Positions 8,234 through 15,893 of a stretch of DNA of 19,483 nucleotides are shown one piece after another (position 1 is the stretch's first letter; every line of letters starts with the position of its first letter). The stretch comes from Actinomycetota bacterium (GTDB taxonomy: Bacteria; Actinomycetota; Actinomycetes; Mycobacteriales; Mycobacteriaceae). The stretch covers positions 1 through 19,483 of the forward strand of contig SYAB01000053.1 in NCBI GenBank assembly GCA_005787665.1, in the 5' to 3' direction. A program made the translations under genes and the position numbers. The notes beneath the pieces are model-generated. The model saw only the letters and a list, made by a program, of their open reading frames with translations. It made no database searches and was not told the origin of the DNA.

Positions 8234-8719
8234 ATGGCCGAGACAACCCCACCCCAGCCCGTGCCGGACAGCGTCGACGTCGCCGAGCTGGCCGACCCTC
8301 TGGCGGCCGTTGTCGCCGTCGAACTGACACGCAGCTTCGTGCGGCTGTGCTTATGCCAGGCCGAGCCGCTGGTCGCCAGGCTCGCCCGCAACGAGCCGAA
8401 CTTGTGCAGAGCAGGGGGAGTCGAGTTGGAGAAGAGGATCTCGGCCCTCCGGCTGTACCGGGCGATCGACGCCGAGGTGTTCGGGCTCCTCGCCAAGGCC
8501 GTGCCGCTGTCGCATGCGGCGGACGCGTTGTCGGAGGTCGAGGTGTTGTTGCGGGAGCAGTTCGCCGACGTCGCGGGGACGGCGGCGAGCTACCTGCTCA
8601 GCGACGACCGTGACGTAGCGATTCAGATGGCCGCGGTGGCCACCACGATGGCGGCCCGCCAGGTGCGTCGTCAGGTGATGGAGATCATCGCCAGAACACG
8701 CGATCTGGCGGGGGAGTGA
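8234..8719 (+). CDS. Hypothetical protein of 161 residues, mostly alpha-helical
   Basis: I do not recognise the family. From ATG 8234 (MAETTPPQPV) the protein has a short proline-rich head and then a helix-rich body without membrane segments or a signal peptide. The body carries charged and alanine-rich stretches such as AADALSEVEVLLREQFADVA and a basic C-terminal helix RQVRRQVMEIIARTRDLAGE. The open frame extends back to 8057, but that part is arginine-rich shadow-like sequence, so I prefer 8234. No good ribosome binding site is seen. It is divergent from the broken nitroreductase (gap about 150 bases) and convergent with the large membrane protein (24 bases between stops). Codon positions look like normal high-GC coding sequence. 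Function unknown. Confidence 0.65.
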   Translation: MAETTPPQPVPDSVDVAELADPLAAVVAVELTRSFVRLCLCQAEPLVARLARNEPNLCRAGGVELEKRISALRLYRAIDAEVFGLLAKAVPLSHAADALSEVEVLLREQFADVAGTAASYLLSDDRDVAIQMAAVATTMAARQVRRQVMEIIARTRDLAGE

Positions 8720-8743
8720 GAGGACAGTCCGCGTCGCCGATGC

Positions 8744-10603
8744 TCAACGCGGCGCGAGATGCCCCACGGGCCCTGAGGCAACGCAGACCGCGAGCGCGGC
8801 GGTTGCCGCGCGGACGGTGATCGCGTCACCGGCGCCGGAGAGCCGGACGTAGACCCGGTTCAATCCGGGTTTCACCGCCACCGTGGTCTCCGGACCGACG
8901 TTCAGCGAGAGCACCATGCTGCCCTCGGTGTTGGCGAGATAGTTGAGTTCTGCGGTCCACTCGGCGGGAAGCAGCGGCCCGTCGAGCGGCATCCGCGTCG
9001 GAACGTCGGGCGCGACGAAATAGCCGCACTGCGACCGCGGCCCGGGAAGGGTGGTGCGGATCCAGGTCACGTCGGCGTCGACGACGCGGCCGGTCGAATC
9101 GAGCATCCGCAGCCGGTCGGTGAAGCGCCCGAACTCCGGGCGGTCCCGGATAAGTGCGAACATGTGGCTCGCCAGACTTTGCGGCCCGACAACGCGTTGC
9201 AGAACGAGCGGGTCGACATCCTGGTCGAGCATCGGTGCGGCCGATGCCGCCCGTGCTTCGGCGAGGTCGCGCACGGCGTTGTTCAGGTAGGACTTCGTCG
9301 GGTTGTCCCGCCAGCTGGTCAGGAACGTCGCGGTGGAGAACAGGCTGCTCGTGACGAACACCGCCGCCACCGTCACACTCACCGCGGTACGCCGGCGTGA
9401 GGTGTCGAACCGGCGCGAGGTCGGCCGGTTCGGTGCGCGGAATCCGACGGCTGCCAGCAGGGCGAGCACCACAGCAAGATCGGGGAGGTAGCGCAGCGTC
9501 TGGGCGAGTTCCAGGGCGGTGAACGCCGAGGACCGCATCAGATAGATCGGCACCTGGCAGGCCACGGCATAGCCGGCGGCCGTCAGCCACAGCGCGGCGA
9601 TGCGCTGCTTGCGTGCCATCGACACCGCGACGGCCGTGCCCAGTGCCAGCCAGCCCAGCACCATCACGCTCACCGGAGGAACCGCCCACGGCGAGGCGGG
9701 TGCCCAGCGCTGCCACACCCAAGGCCCGCCCACCAGACCGGGCACGATTCCGTGCGTCACCGAACGGCTCAGCAGGTCCCAGGTCATCGAGGGATTCCAA
9801 CTCCAGCGTTGCTGGTCGACGATCACCAGATAGAGAGCCACCCACGCCGCGGTCAGCGCCAGCGCCGAGATCCACAGTGGCCGGCCACGGGTCCACACCG
9901 TTCGCATCGTGTCCCGATGCCCCTCGACGTGGCGCAGCAGCGCCGCGAGCGCGAACGCCACGAACGGGATCACCGCCGACTTCTCGAAGAACAGCAGACC
10001 GGCGGTGAAGGCCAGCATGGCGGTGACTACGTAGCGGCGGTTGCCGGTGCGCACCAACAGAATCGCGTCGGCAGCCACCCAGGCGAGCGCGGCCAGCATC
10101 GGCAAATAGTTCAGGGCAGCCGCCCACCAGGCGAACGCGGGCACGGCCAGCGGGGTGAACAACGCGAAGCACAGCGGGATGAGTAGCACCGGCCGCCAGC
10201 CCAGGATGACGTGCAGGGCCCGCAGTAGCGCCAGCGAGGCCAGCAGTTGCAGCACTATCAGGCTCACCGCCGGCCAGGTCCAGACCAGTGGGGCGAGTCG
10301 GGTGATGATGCCCCCGAGGAGAAAGGCCGCAGGCATCACGTGCCCGTCGTGGTCGGCGAGCAGGTAGGCCCTGGACAGCAACGGCTGGGTTCCGGCCCGG
10401 CCGACCAGGATCAGGTCGTCCCAGTAGAAGTATCCCCCGAACGCCAGGGTGGCGCGGACCGCGAGATGCAGCGCAACCAGCGCGACGGCTGCCGCCACCG
10501 CGACCGGCGGCAGCGCACCCGCAGACGGCCGAACTGACATCTCCACGACTGTACGGGGGTTCAAGGTCCTCGGATTACCGCCAACCGGGACAGTGCGGGG
10601 CAT
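8744..10603 (-). CDS. Large polytopic membrane protein, GT-C glycosyltransferase-like
   Basis: A 619-residue protein with about ten hydrophobic segments between residues 32 and 425 and a soluble, beta-rich C-terminal part (about 430-619). After the first membrane segment comes YFYWDDLILVGRA with W61-D62-D63, placed like the acidic catalytic motif in the first outer loop of GT-C glycosyltransferases that use lipid-linked sugars. Other typical spots are FAWWAAALNYLPML (157-170) and FFEKSAVIPF (205-214). The tail may bind sugar. In mycobacteria such enzymes build cell-envelope glycans, but the donor and acceptor cannot be read here. The start may be 10603 or, more conservatively, GTG 10546 or ATG 10540; none has a clear binding site. 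It is head to head with mycP1, so the two share a promoter region of less than 140 bases. Confidence 0.82.
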   Translation of the reverse strand: MPRTVPVGGNPRTLNPRTVVEMSVRPSAGALPPVAVAAAVALVALHLAVRATLAFGGYFYWDDLILVGRAGTQPLLSRAYLLADHDGHVMPAAFLLGGIITRLAPLVWTWPAVSLIVLQLLASLALLRALHVILGWRPVLLIPLCFALFTPLAVPAFAWWAAALNYLPMLAALAWVAADAILLVRTGNRRYVVTAMLAFTAGLLFFEKSAVIPFVAFALAALLRHVEGHRDTMRTVWTRGRPLWISALALTAAWVALYLVIVDQQRWSWNPSMTWDLLSRSVTHGIVPGLVGGPWVWQRWAPASPWAVPPVSVMVLGWLALGTAVAVSMARKQRIAALWLTAAGYAVACQVPIYLMRSSAFTALELAQTLRYLPDLAVVLALLAAVGFRAPNRPTSRRFDTSRRRTAVSVTVAAVFVTSSLFSTATFLTSWRDNPTKSYLNNAVRDLAEARAASAAPMLDQDVDPLVLQRVVGPQSLASHMFALIRDRPEFGRFTDRLRMLDSTGRVVDADVTWIRTTLPGPRSQCGYFVAPDVPTRMPLDGPLLPAEWTAELNYLANTEGSMVLSLNVGPETTVAVKPGLNRVYVRLSGAGDAITVRAATAALAVCVASGPVGHLAPR

Positions 10604-10670
10604 ATCCTCAGTCGGTTATGGTGTGCTCAGTTCGGAAGTCTCCGAATACCGATTGTCATCGAGTGGTCGT

Positions 10671-10676
10671 GGAGGG
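10671..10676 (+). promoter_or_regulatory. Ribosome binding site fixing the mycP1 start
   Basis: GGAGGG lies seven bases before GTG 10684. It selects this start over the more upstream 10618, since the signal peptide begins directly after it and the resulting length matches the MycP1 family. Confidence 0.75.
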
Positions 10677-10683
10677 CAGTGGG

Positions 10684-12042
10684 GTGCCGCCGACGGTGGC
10701 GCAGCGGGTGTTTGCGGTATGTGCTGCTCTGGTGCTGCTGCTGCTGACCGCGCCTCCGGTATCGGCGGTCGAGCCTCCCGCAATAGATCCCGCGGCGGTT
10801 CCCCCGGACGTGACCGGGCCCGAACAGCCTTATGAACAACGCCGGCTCTGCAGTCAGCCGTTGACCACGCCCGGCGCCAGCTTTACCGCTCCCCCCTGGG
10901 CAAACCGTTATCTGGGTGTTGACCGAGCTCAGCGACTCGCCACCGGCGTCGGTATCACGGTGGCGCTCATCGACACGGGTGTCACCGCCTCGCCGCGGGT
11001 CCCGGCCGACCCGGGCGGCGATTTCGTCACCGATGGCGATGGATTGTTCGATTGCGACGCCCACGGCACCCTGGTCGCCTCCCTCATCGCCGGCCGGCCC
11101 TCGGGCACCGACGGGTTCGTCGGAGTCGCGCCGGACGCGAAGCTGATCTCGCTGCGCCAGAGCTCGGCGGCCTACGATCCGGTTGACAACTCCGCCGATG
11201 AGGGCGAAGGGAACGCCAGCTCCGCCGCGGGTACCGTCCGCAGCCTGGCCCGCGCCGTGGTCCGCGCCGCCAACCTCGGGGCTAAGGTCATCAACATCAG
11301 CGAGGCCGCCTGCTTCAAGGCCAACAGCCCGGTGGACGAGGCCAGCCTGGGCGCGGCCCTGAACTACGCGGTCAACGCCAAGGGGGCCGCCGTGGTGGTC
11401 GCGGCCGGAAACACCGGTGGGGATTGCGCGCAGAATCCGCCCCCGGACCCGTCAACGCCGAACGACCCCCGCGGCTGGCAGCAGGTGCAGACCATCGTGA
11501 CCCCCGCGTGGTTTTCGGGGCTGGTGCTGACCGTGGGGAGTGTCGGCGAGAACGGTCAGCCGAGCCCGTTTTCGATGAACGGACCCTGGCTGGGCGTGGC
11601 AGCTCCGGGAGAGAATATCGTCGCGCTCGGGCTCACCGGTGCTCCGGTGGACGCGTTACCGGGCAAAGAGGGACCGGTGCCGATCGCCGGCACATCGTTT
11701 GCGGCGGCCTACGTGTCGGGCATCGCGGCGTTGCTGTGGCAGCGCTTCCCCGAGTTCACTCCGGCGCAGATCATCGCCCGGATCACTGAGAGCGCCCGGC
11801 ACCCGGGCGGCGGCGTCAACGAATCCGTCGGGGCCGGTGTCGTGGATGCGTTCGCGGCACTGACCTGGGGTCTGCCCCCCGCTGCACCGGAAGGTCCCGC
11901 GCCCGTCAGGCAGGTCGAGCCGCCCACCGCGGTGCCGCCCGCGGATCGAGGGCCGATTTCCGCGGTCTCCGCGGGGATTGCGGTGCTCTTGGTGGCGCTG
12001 GGCCTGGCCGCGCTCACGAAGAGGGCGCTGAGCCGGCGATGA
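10684..12042 (+). CDS. mycP1: Mycosin-1, ESX-1 membrane-anchored subtilisin-like protease
   Basis: A 452-residue S8 serine protease that sits on the outer face of the cytoplasmic membrane and stabilises the ESX-1 secretion complex. It has a signal peptide (about residues 1-28, ending PPVSA), the catalytic triad D97 (ALIDTGV), H127 (CDAHGTL) and S338 (AGTSFAAAYVSG), oxyanion N243 (AAGNTGGDC), and a C-terminal anchor (about 426-446) ending KRALSRR. Cysteines 56/124 and 210/248 fit the two mycosin disulfides. The mature start PPAIDPAAVPPDVTGPEQP and the loop after SLRQSSAAYDPV match M. tuberculosis MycP1 (446 residues) closely, rather than other mycosins. The start is GTG 10684. Its stop overlaps the eccE1 start (ATGA), so the two are translationally coupled. 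Confidence 0.96.
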   Translation: MPPTVAQRVFAVCAALVLLLLTAPPVSAVEPPAIDPAAVPPDVTGPEQPYEQRRLCSQPLTTPGASFTAPPWANRYLGVDRAQRLATGVGITVALIDTGVTASPRVPADPGGDFVTDGDGLFDCDAHGTLVASLIAGRPSGTDGFVGVAPDAKLISLRQSSAAYDPVDNSADEGEGNASSAAGTVRSLARAVVRAANLGAKVINISEAACFKANSPVDEASLGAALNYAVNAKGAAVVVAAGNTGGDCAQNPPPDPSTPNDPRGWQQVQTIVTPAWFSGLVLTVGSVGENGQPSPFSMNGPWLGVAAPGENIVALGLTGAPVDALPGKEGPVPIAGTSFAAAYVSGIAALLWQRFPEFTPAQIIARITESARHPGGGVNESVGAGVVDAFAALTWGLPPAAPEGPAPVRQVEPPTAVPPADRGPISAVSAGIAVLLVALGLAALTKRALSRR

Positions 12043-13682
12043 GGAGAAGGCTGTACGCATTCCGGCTGAAATTCAATGCCGGTTACGCGTTCTGGTTGGC
12101 AGTGCTGGTTCCGCTTGGAGTCCTGTTGTTCAGCGGAACCCTCTACGAGACGATCGAGTTGGATCTGTTGTCGTTGGTCATCGCGGCGACGGCGGTGGCC
12201 GCGCTGGTGACCTACCGCGGTCGTCGGCTGGCCGGTTGGATCGGGGCGGCAGCTACATGGATCGTGCGACATCGCCGGCCGTCTGCGGCGCCGTCGGATT
12301 CGGGCGTTGCTTTCACCGTGGAGCCCGGCGACCGCGTCGCGTTGCGCTGGGAGGGAGATACGCTCGTCGCGGCCGTCAAACTCATCCCTCGACCGTTCTC
12401 GACCACTGTGATCGTCGACGGACGGGCTTGTACCGAGGACGTGCTGGACACCGAGTTACTGGAGCACCTGTTGGTGGTCAACTGTCCAGATCTGGAGGCT
12501 GACGTCGTCTCCGCCGGCTATCGGGTCGGTCGAACCGCGACGCGGGGGGCGGTGTGCAACTACGAGCAGTTGATCGGCCGTGACCCCGCTCCGGCCCACC
12601 GCCGAACCTGGGTCGTTCTGCGCGCCGATCCGTTACGAGCCCAACGGTCGGCGCTGCGCCGCGACGCCGACGTCGCAGGCCTGGCCCGCTATCTGGCGGC
12701 CTCGGCCACCCGGATCGCCGACCAGCTGGCCTCTCACGGTGTCGATGCGGTGTGCGAGAGCGGGTTCGACGATTACGACGAAGCCACGGAAATCAGCTTC
12801 ACTTCGGAGCACTGGTCGAGTGTCGAGGGGTACGGCACCTACACCGCCGCGTACTCGTCGCCCGGCGGTCCTGACGCGTGGTGGTCGGTTTCGGCCGCCC
12901 GTACCATCACCAGGGTCCGGATCGTCTGTGGCGAGGCCCCCCGGTCCACTGTCATCTTGACCACGGCGAAAAAACCCAAGCGGCCAAGGGGTTTCAGCCC
13001 GGCCTCGGGGGGACAGCGCGACGCGTTGAGCGGCCGGATTTTGCTGCCCGACCGTCACCAGGTGTTGCCGATCGGGTCGGCGGGTGTACTCGTCGGCCAG
13101 ACCCAGTCCGACCATCACCGGGTCTATCTGCCGTTCGATGACATCGACGCCAGTGTTACCGTCGGAGACGCACAAACGTTCGCCCAGTTCGCGGCGCGGG
13201 CCGCGGCCGCCGGCGGCATCGTCACGGTCGGGAGCGGGTTCCAGAAGTTCGCGATCTTGATCGGCGCGGAGACCGGCTCAGAGCCGAAAGTGACCTGGCC
13301 GGCCGCGACGACGTATCTCGGTGAGCAGCAGGGAATGCGCAGCATCGTCCTGCAAAAGGATGTTATCAGCATCCCAGGCAACCCCCTGCTGCGTATCGAG
13401 CCCTTCACCACCCCGGATGAAATCGAATACCAGAAGGCTCTGCCCCGGGCCAATCGTGGCGGGCTCCGGTTGGCGGCCAACGGTGTCCGGCCGGTGCAGC
13501 ACGGTGCCGGGGCGGAGGCTAGCGGTGCCGGGCCAGCGTCCAATGGTGCCGGGCCGGGGGTGAAGTTGGCGATGCCGATCAGAGCCGGTGCAGTACCGTT
13601 GGGCCTGAAGCCGATACCGGGTGCTGTGCCCGAGTCTGATGACCATGATGCGCCGCCGGCGGACGGCAAGGGCACGCCCTAG
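12039..13682 (+). CDS. eccE1: ESX-1 secretion component EccE1 with an extra C-terminal tail
   Basis: A 547-residue component of the ESX-1 membrane complex, where EccE lies at the periphery. Two membrane helices (about residues 13-31 and 42-59) are followed by a soluble domain. Motifs shared with M. tuberculosis EccE1 include LIPRPF then VIVDG (116-127), CPDLEADVVSAGYRVG (149-164), RRTWVVLRADP (188-198), YTAAYSSPGGPDAWWS (268-283) and QVLPIGSAGVLVG (341-353). The family normally ends at about the motif YQKALPR (464-470). Here about 77 residues follow, rich in Gly, Ala and Pro and built partly on a seven-residue repeat. It overlaps mycP1 by four bases. The next gene, espL, is on the other strand, and espB, usually next, is missing. 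Confidence 0.95.
   Translation: MRRRLYAFRLKFNAGYAFWLAVLVPLGVLLFSGTLYETIELDLLSLVIAATAVAALVTYRGRRLAGWIGAAATWIVRHRRPSAAPSDSGVAFTVEPGDRVALRWEGDTLVAAVKLIPRPFSTTVIVDGRACTEDVLDTELLEHLLVVNCPDLEADVVSAGYRVGRTATRGAVCNYEQLIGRDPAPAHRRTWVVLRADPLRAQRSALRRDADVAGLARYLAASATRIADQLASHGVDAVCESGFDDYDEATEISFTSEHWSSVEGYGTYTAAYSSPGGPDAWWSVSAARTITRVRIVCGEAPRSTVILTTAKKPKRPRGFSPASGGQRDALSGRILLPDRHQVLPIGSAGVLVGQTQSDHHRVYLPFDDIDASVTVGDAQTFAQFAARAAAAGGIVTVGSGFQKFAILIGAETGSEPKVTWPAATTYLGEQQGMRSIVLQKDVISIPGNPLLRIEPFTTPDEIEYQKALPRANRGGLRLAANGVRPVQHGAGAEASGAGPASNGAGPGVKLAMPIRAGAVPLGLKPIPGAVPESDDHDAPPADGKGTP
13461..13565 (+). repeat. Tandem 21-base repeat in the eccE1 3' end
   Basis: Five units of 21 bases start at 13461, 13482, 13503, 13524 and 13545. 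The last three each begin with GGTGCCGGG, the second with GGTGTCCGG, and the first with GGGCTCCGG. They encode GLRLAAN, GVRPVQH, GAGAEAS, GAGPASN and GAGPGVK. The period preserves the frame, so copy number can change without frameshift. The first two units are the most decayed. Confidence 0.75.
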
Positions 13683-13731
13683 CACGGCGGACAGATCCAT
13701 CGCGCGCGAAGGATGCTCCCCGGCGCGACCT

Positions 13732-14127
13732 TTATTCCGATTGATGGGCCGGGATCAGACCCATTTCGGCGGCTCTCCGGAATTGTGCCTGGACGGTTTT
13801 CGTCATCTCTTCGGCCACGTTGGTGAGATCTTCGATGAATTGGTCCTGATGCGCGGTGATCCCCTCCGATGCGCTGGCCCGCGCGCTGAGCAGTGCCTCA
13901 TTGATGCGCTGCTCCACTGTGGGGGCCCCCAGCCGGAGCAGACCCTCTTCGATCTCCAGGCTGACAAGGTGGAGGCGGCCGTCGAGGGTGACTTCAACGG
14001 TCCCGGTCTCGTCCGCGGCATCGAAGGACTGGGTGTCCATAGCGCGCCGCTGTTCGTCGAGGACCGCGGTCAGCCGCTCAAGATGGCCCATGATGTCAGA
14101 AACCGACTGCTGTGACTCGTCGCTCAT
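13732..14127 (-). CDS. espL: ESX-1 secretion-associated protein EspL (YbaB-like)
   Basis: A 131-residue protein of the YbaB/EbfC-like fold found in ESX-1 loci. The central block TGTVEVTLDGRLHLVSLEIE followed by GLLRLG and VEQRINEALLSARASAS matches M. tuberculosis EspL (115 residues), where EspL is needed for stability of EspE/EspF and related factors. The C-terminus is longer than in M. tuberculosis, with a helical tail ending IPAHQSE. ATG 14127 has GGAAG seven bases upstream, a good ribosome binding site. In the canonical locus espL runs in the same direction as eccE1; here it is convergent with eccE1 and divergent from the espE-like gene. No signal peptide or membrane segment; cytosolic. 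Confidence 0.88.
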   Translation of the reverse strand: MSDESQQSVSDIMGHLERLTAVLDEQRRAMDTQSFDAADETGTVEVTLDGRLHLVSLEIEEGLLRLGAPTVEQRINEALLSARASASEGITAHQDQFIEDLTNVAEEMTKTVQAQFRRAAEMGLIPAHQSE

Positions 14128-14321
14128 GTCTGATCTTCCTGATTCCCCGAACGTTGTTTAGGCCCCGGACCCGGCGGTGGGGAGGATGTGATCATAACGC
14201 TGGGCAGGTTTCGATGGGGGTTCTTTCCCAGGCCCGGCGGCCGACATACGCTGTGGTCACGCGCCGGGCGTCAGCGTGGGTTCGGCGATGGGTCAGGGTT
14301 TCCGTCGAGAGTCGAGATGCA
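14128..14321. promoter_or_regulatory. Divergent intergenic region between espL and the espE-like gene
   Basis: 194 bases between two divergent starts must hold promoters for espL and for the espE-like/espC-like/espK run. The minus strand has TAAACA near 14158 as a possible -10 for espL. I cannot define the plus-strand promoter. No clear operator repeat was seen. Confidence 0.4.
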
Positions 14322-15503
14322 ATGTCGAAGAATCTGTTCATAGGCAACATCATTTCCTCGCTCGGGGAACTGGGAACCGATCTCGCCTCAGGCAACTGGG
14401 GCGGCGTTTTCGAGACCGTGGTCGACGACGTCGCCCAGGGCCTTATCTTGAAGTACGGGAGCAGAGACGACTTGGACTTTAGACTCCAGTCCGCAATTAA
14501 CCACGACGCGACGCACGTCATTGGTCTGGCGATACTTGCCCTCCACTGCGCCTCCCTGACGGCCGGGTTCGCCCAGGAGGACGAGGGAGACTGCTTTGAG
14601 ACTACGAGAGCATGGCTGGCCGCCGCGGATTCTGCTCTGGCGTCGTCCTGTTCGGGCATCACTTGGCAAGGCCCCGCCTCACAGGCGTACGGGTCGCGGG
14701 TTGATCAGCTCCGCACCCTGGTCAACGACCTGGCCGCATGGGACAAGTCGATGGAAACCATCCTTGAGACACAAGCGGGGGAGGTCGACACCCTTCGGAA
14801 CGTATTCGGTTATCTCATAACAGGTCTCACGGCGTCGATGGGCATTTCGATCGCGCTCTTCATGAAACCTTTTATTGGCCGGTCCATGTCGTATGTGTTT
14901 CAGAACACGGTCTCGATAGCGGCGTTGACGACGGCCGTCACGTACATGGGTATCACGATTTCCCGCCAAGCGGATAACGCGGCAGTCGTCAGGAACACTA
15001 CCGATGGCTACCGGAAGGTGATGTCGGAGGTACCGGGGACGCCGGAGGTGACCGTGAACGTCGCGGGGCCGGCGGCACCCGCGGGTGGGGGTGGTACCGA
15101 TATTGGTCCTTCGGCCGACTCAGCAGCTGCGGCAGCTTCGGCAGCTTCGCACGAGCCGGACGCTCCCCTCGGCCAGGGTGAGCGCCTCGGGACTGAGGAG
15201 TTCGCCCGGCCGGCCGGGGAGGCAGAGACCTCGGTCCAGCATGCTGTGGCTGAGATGCCGCCGCCGCGTCCCACGACGCCTCCGCGGGGGCGGATGCCCG
15301 CGCCGGCGGGCAGTGAACCACGTCCGGCTGCGGTCAGGCCCGAAGCAGCCGTCCGGCCGGCGGGACCGTCGATCGCATCGCGCGGCGCAGCGGCTGCAGG
15401 TTCCCGTTCCAGGGGCGAGCGCGCCCCGGTCGAGAAGACGCCGGCGGAACCGGCTCGCGGGGCGCCGGCGAACGAACCTCACCTGACGATGACGGAGGAC
15501 TGA
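14322..15503 (+). CDS. EspA/EspE-family ESX-1 secretion-associated protein
   Basis: A 393-residue protein from ATG 14322 (MSKNLFIGN). The N-terminal half is helical with a WxG motif at W115-G117 (ITWQGPASQAYGSRV), followed by a long helix and two hydrophobic segments (about 162-182 and 193-213). The second half is Ala/Pro/Gly-rich and disordered, and near the end carries ERAPVE (366-371), also found near the C-termini of M. tuberculosis EspA and EspE. These proteins are ESX-1 substrates or co-secreted surface factors. The partner espC-type gene starts 4 bases after its stop, as in espA-espC and espE-espF. The N-terminal half uses ATA four times and AGA three times, unlike its neighbours. The binding site is weak, so the start is less sure. 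It is EspE-like by synteny with espL and espK, but I give no symbol. Confidence 0.8.
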   Translation: MSKNLFIGNIISSLGELGTDLASGNWGGVFETVVDDVAQGLILKYGSRDDLDFRLQSAINHDATHVIGLAILALHCASLTAGFAQEDEGDCFETTRAWLAAADSALASSCSGITWQGPASQAYGSRVDQLRTLVNDLAAWDKSMETILETQAGEVDTLRNVFGYLITGLTASMGISIALFMKPFIGRSMSYVFQNTVSIAALTTAVTYMGITISRQADNAAVVRNTTDGYRKVMSEVPGTPEVTVNVAGPAAPAGGGGTDIGPSADSAAAAASAASHEPDAPLGQGERLGTEEFARPAGEAETSVQHAVAEMPPPRPTTPPRGRMPAPAGSEPRPAAVRPEAAVRPAGPSIASRGAAAAGSRSRGERAPVEKTPAEPARGAPANEPHLTMTED

Positions 15504-15506
15504 ACA

Positions 15507-15815
15507 ATGGAACCCATGGCCGTCACACCCGGGGATCTCGACACACTGGCAGCGGTACCAGCACAAGCCGCGACGTTCCTGGGCAAAGCTGCCGTTGCGG
15601 CCGACGGGATCGGCAAGTCGGTCTGGTTGACCCACGGCTTGATCTGCGGGACCGCTAACGCCGCCGTGAACACCGCCGAAGATGTCCGCCGTGATGCGGT
15701 TGTCGCGGTGCAGAAGGCCGTTCAACAACTGGTCGGCGATCTCCATGCGGCGTCCGACGCCTACGCCGGGACAGACCAGCGGTCAGGAGAAGATCTCGAC
15801 CCACGAATCGGGTGA
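15507..15815 (+). CDS. EspC/EspF-type ESX-1 secretion target
   Basis: A 102-residue helical-hairpin protein of the EspC family. The hallmark SVWLTHG (38-44) matches the ITHG/LTHG turn of EspC and EspF, and the C-terminal secretion signal YxxxD is present as YAGTD (86-90). Such proteins are secreted through type VII systems, and family members pair with the EspA/EspE protein encoded upstream. The start is ATG 15507 with GGAGG eight bases upstream. It begins 4 bases after the espE-like stop, so the pair is an operon. It aligns without gaps to the minus-strand protein at 17869-18180. Symbol withheld because EspC, EspF and other paralogues cannot be told apart here. Confidence 0.87.
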   Translation: MEPMAVTPGDLDTLAAVPAQAATFLGKAAVAADGIGKSVWLTHGLICGTANAAVNTAEDVRRDAVVAVQKAVQQLVGDLHAASDAYAGTDQRSGEDLDPRIG

Positions 15816-15893
15816 AGTGATCAGACGCGCCGCATCCGAACCTTAAACTCGGTGCTGTAACAAAGGGCACCGGCCGGAGCATAGGAGCGGGCG

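Noticed and set aside
10618..10683. Upstream extension of mycP1 from 10618
   Set aside because: The extra 22 residues precede the signal peptide, lack a binding site, and make the protein longer than the family; GTG 10684 has a strong site.
13683..13731. Hairpin terminator between eccE1 and espL
   Set aside because: Only a five-pair CGCGC/GCGCG stem with a long loop can be drawn, and no T-run follows; too weak to call.
14112..14321. Longer espE-like start at 14112
   Set aside because: The added 70 residues are Arg-rich, overlap the espL start, and have no binding site; the domain-like sequence begins at ATG 14322.
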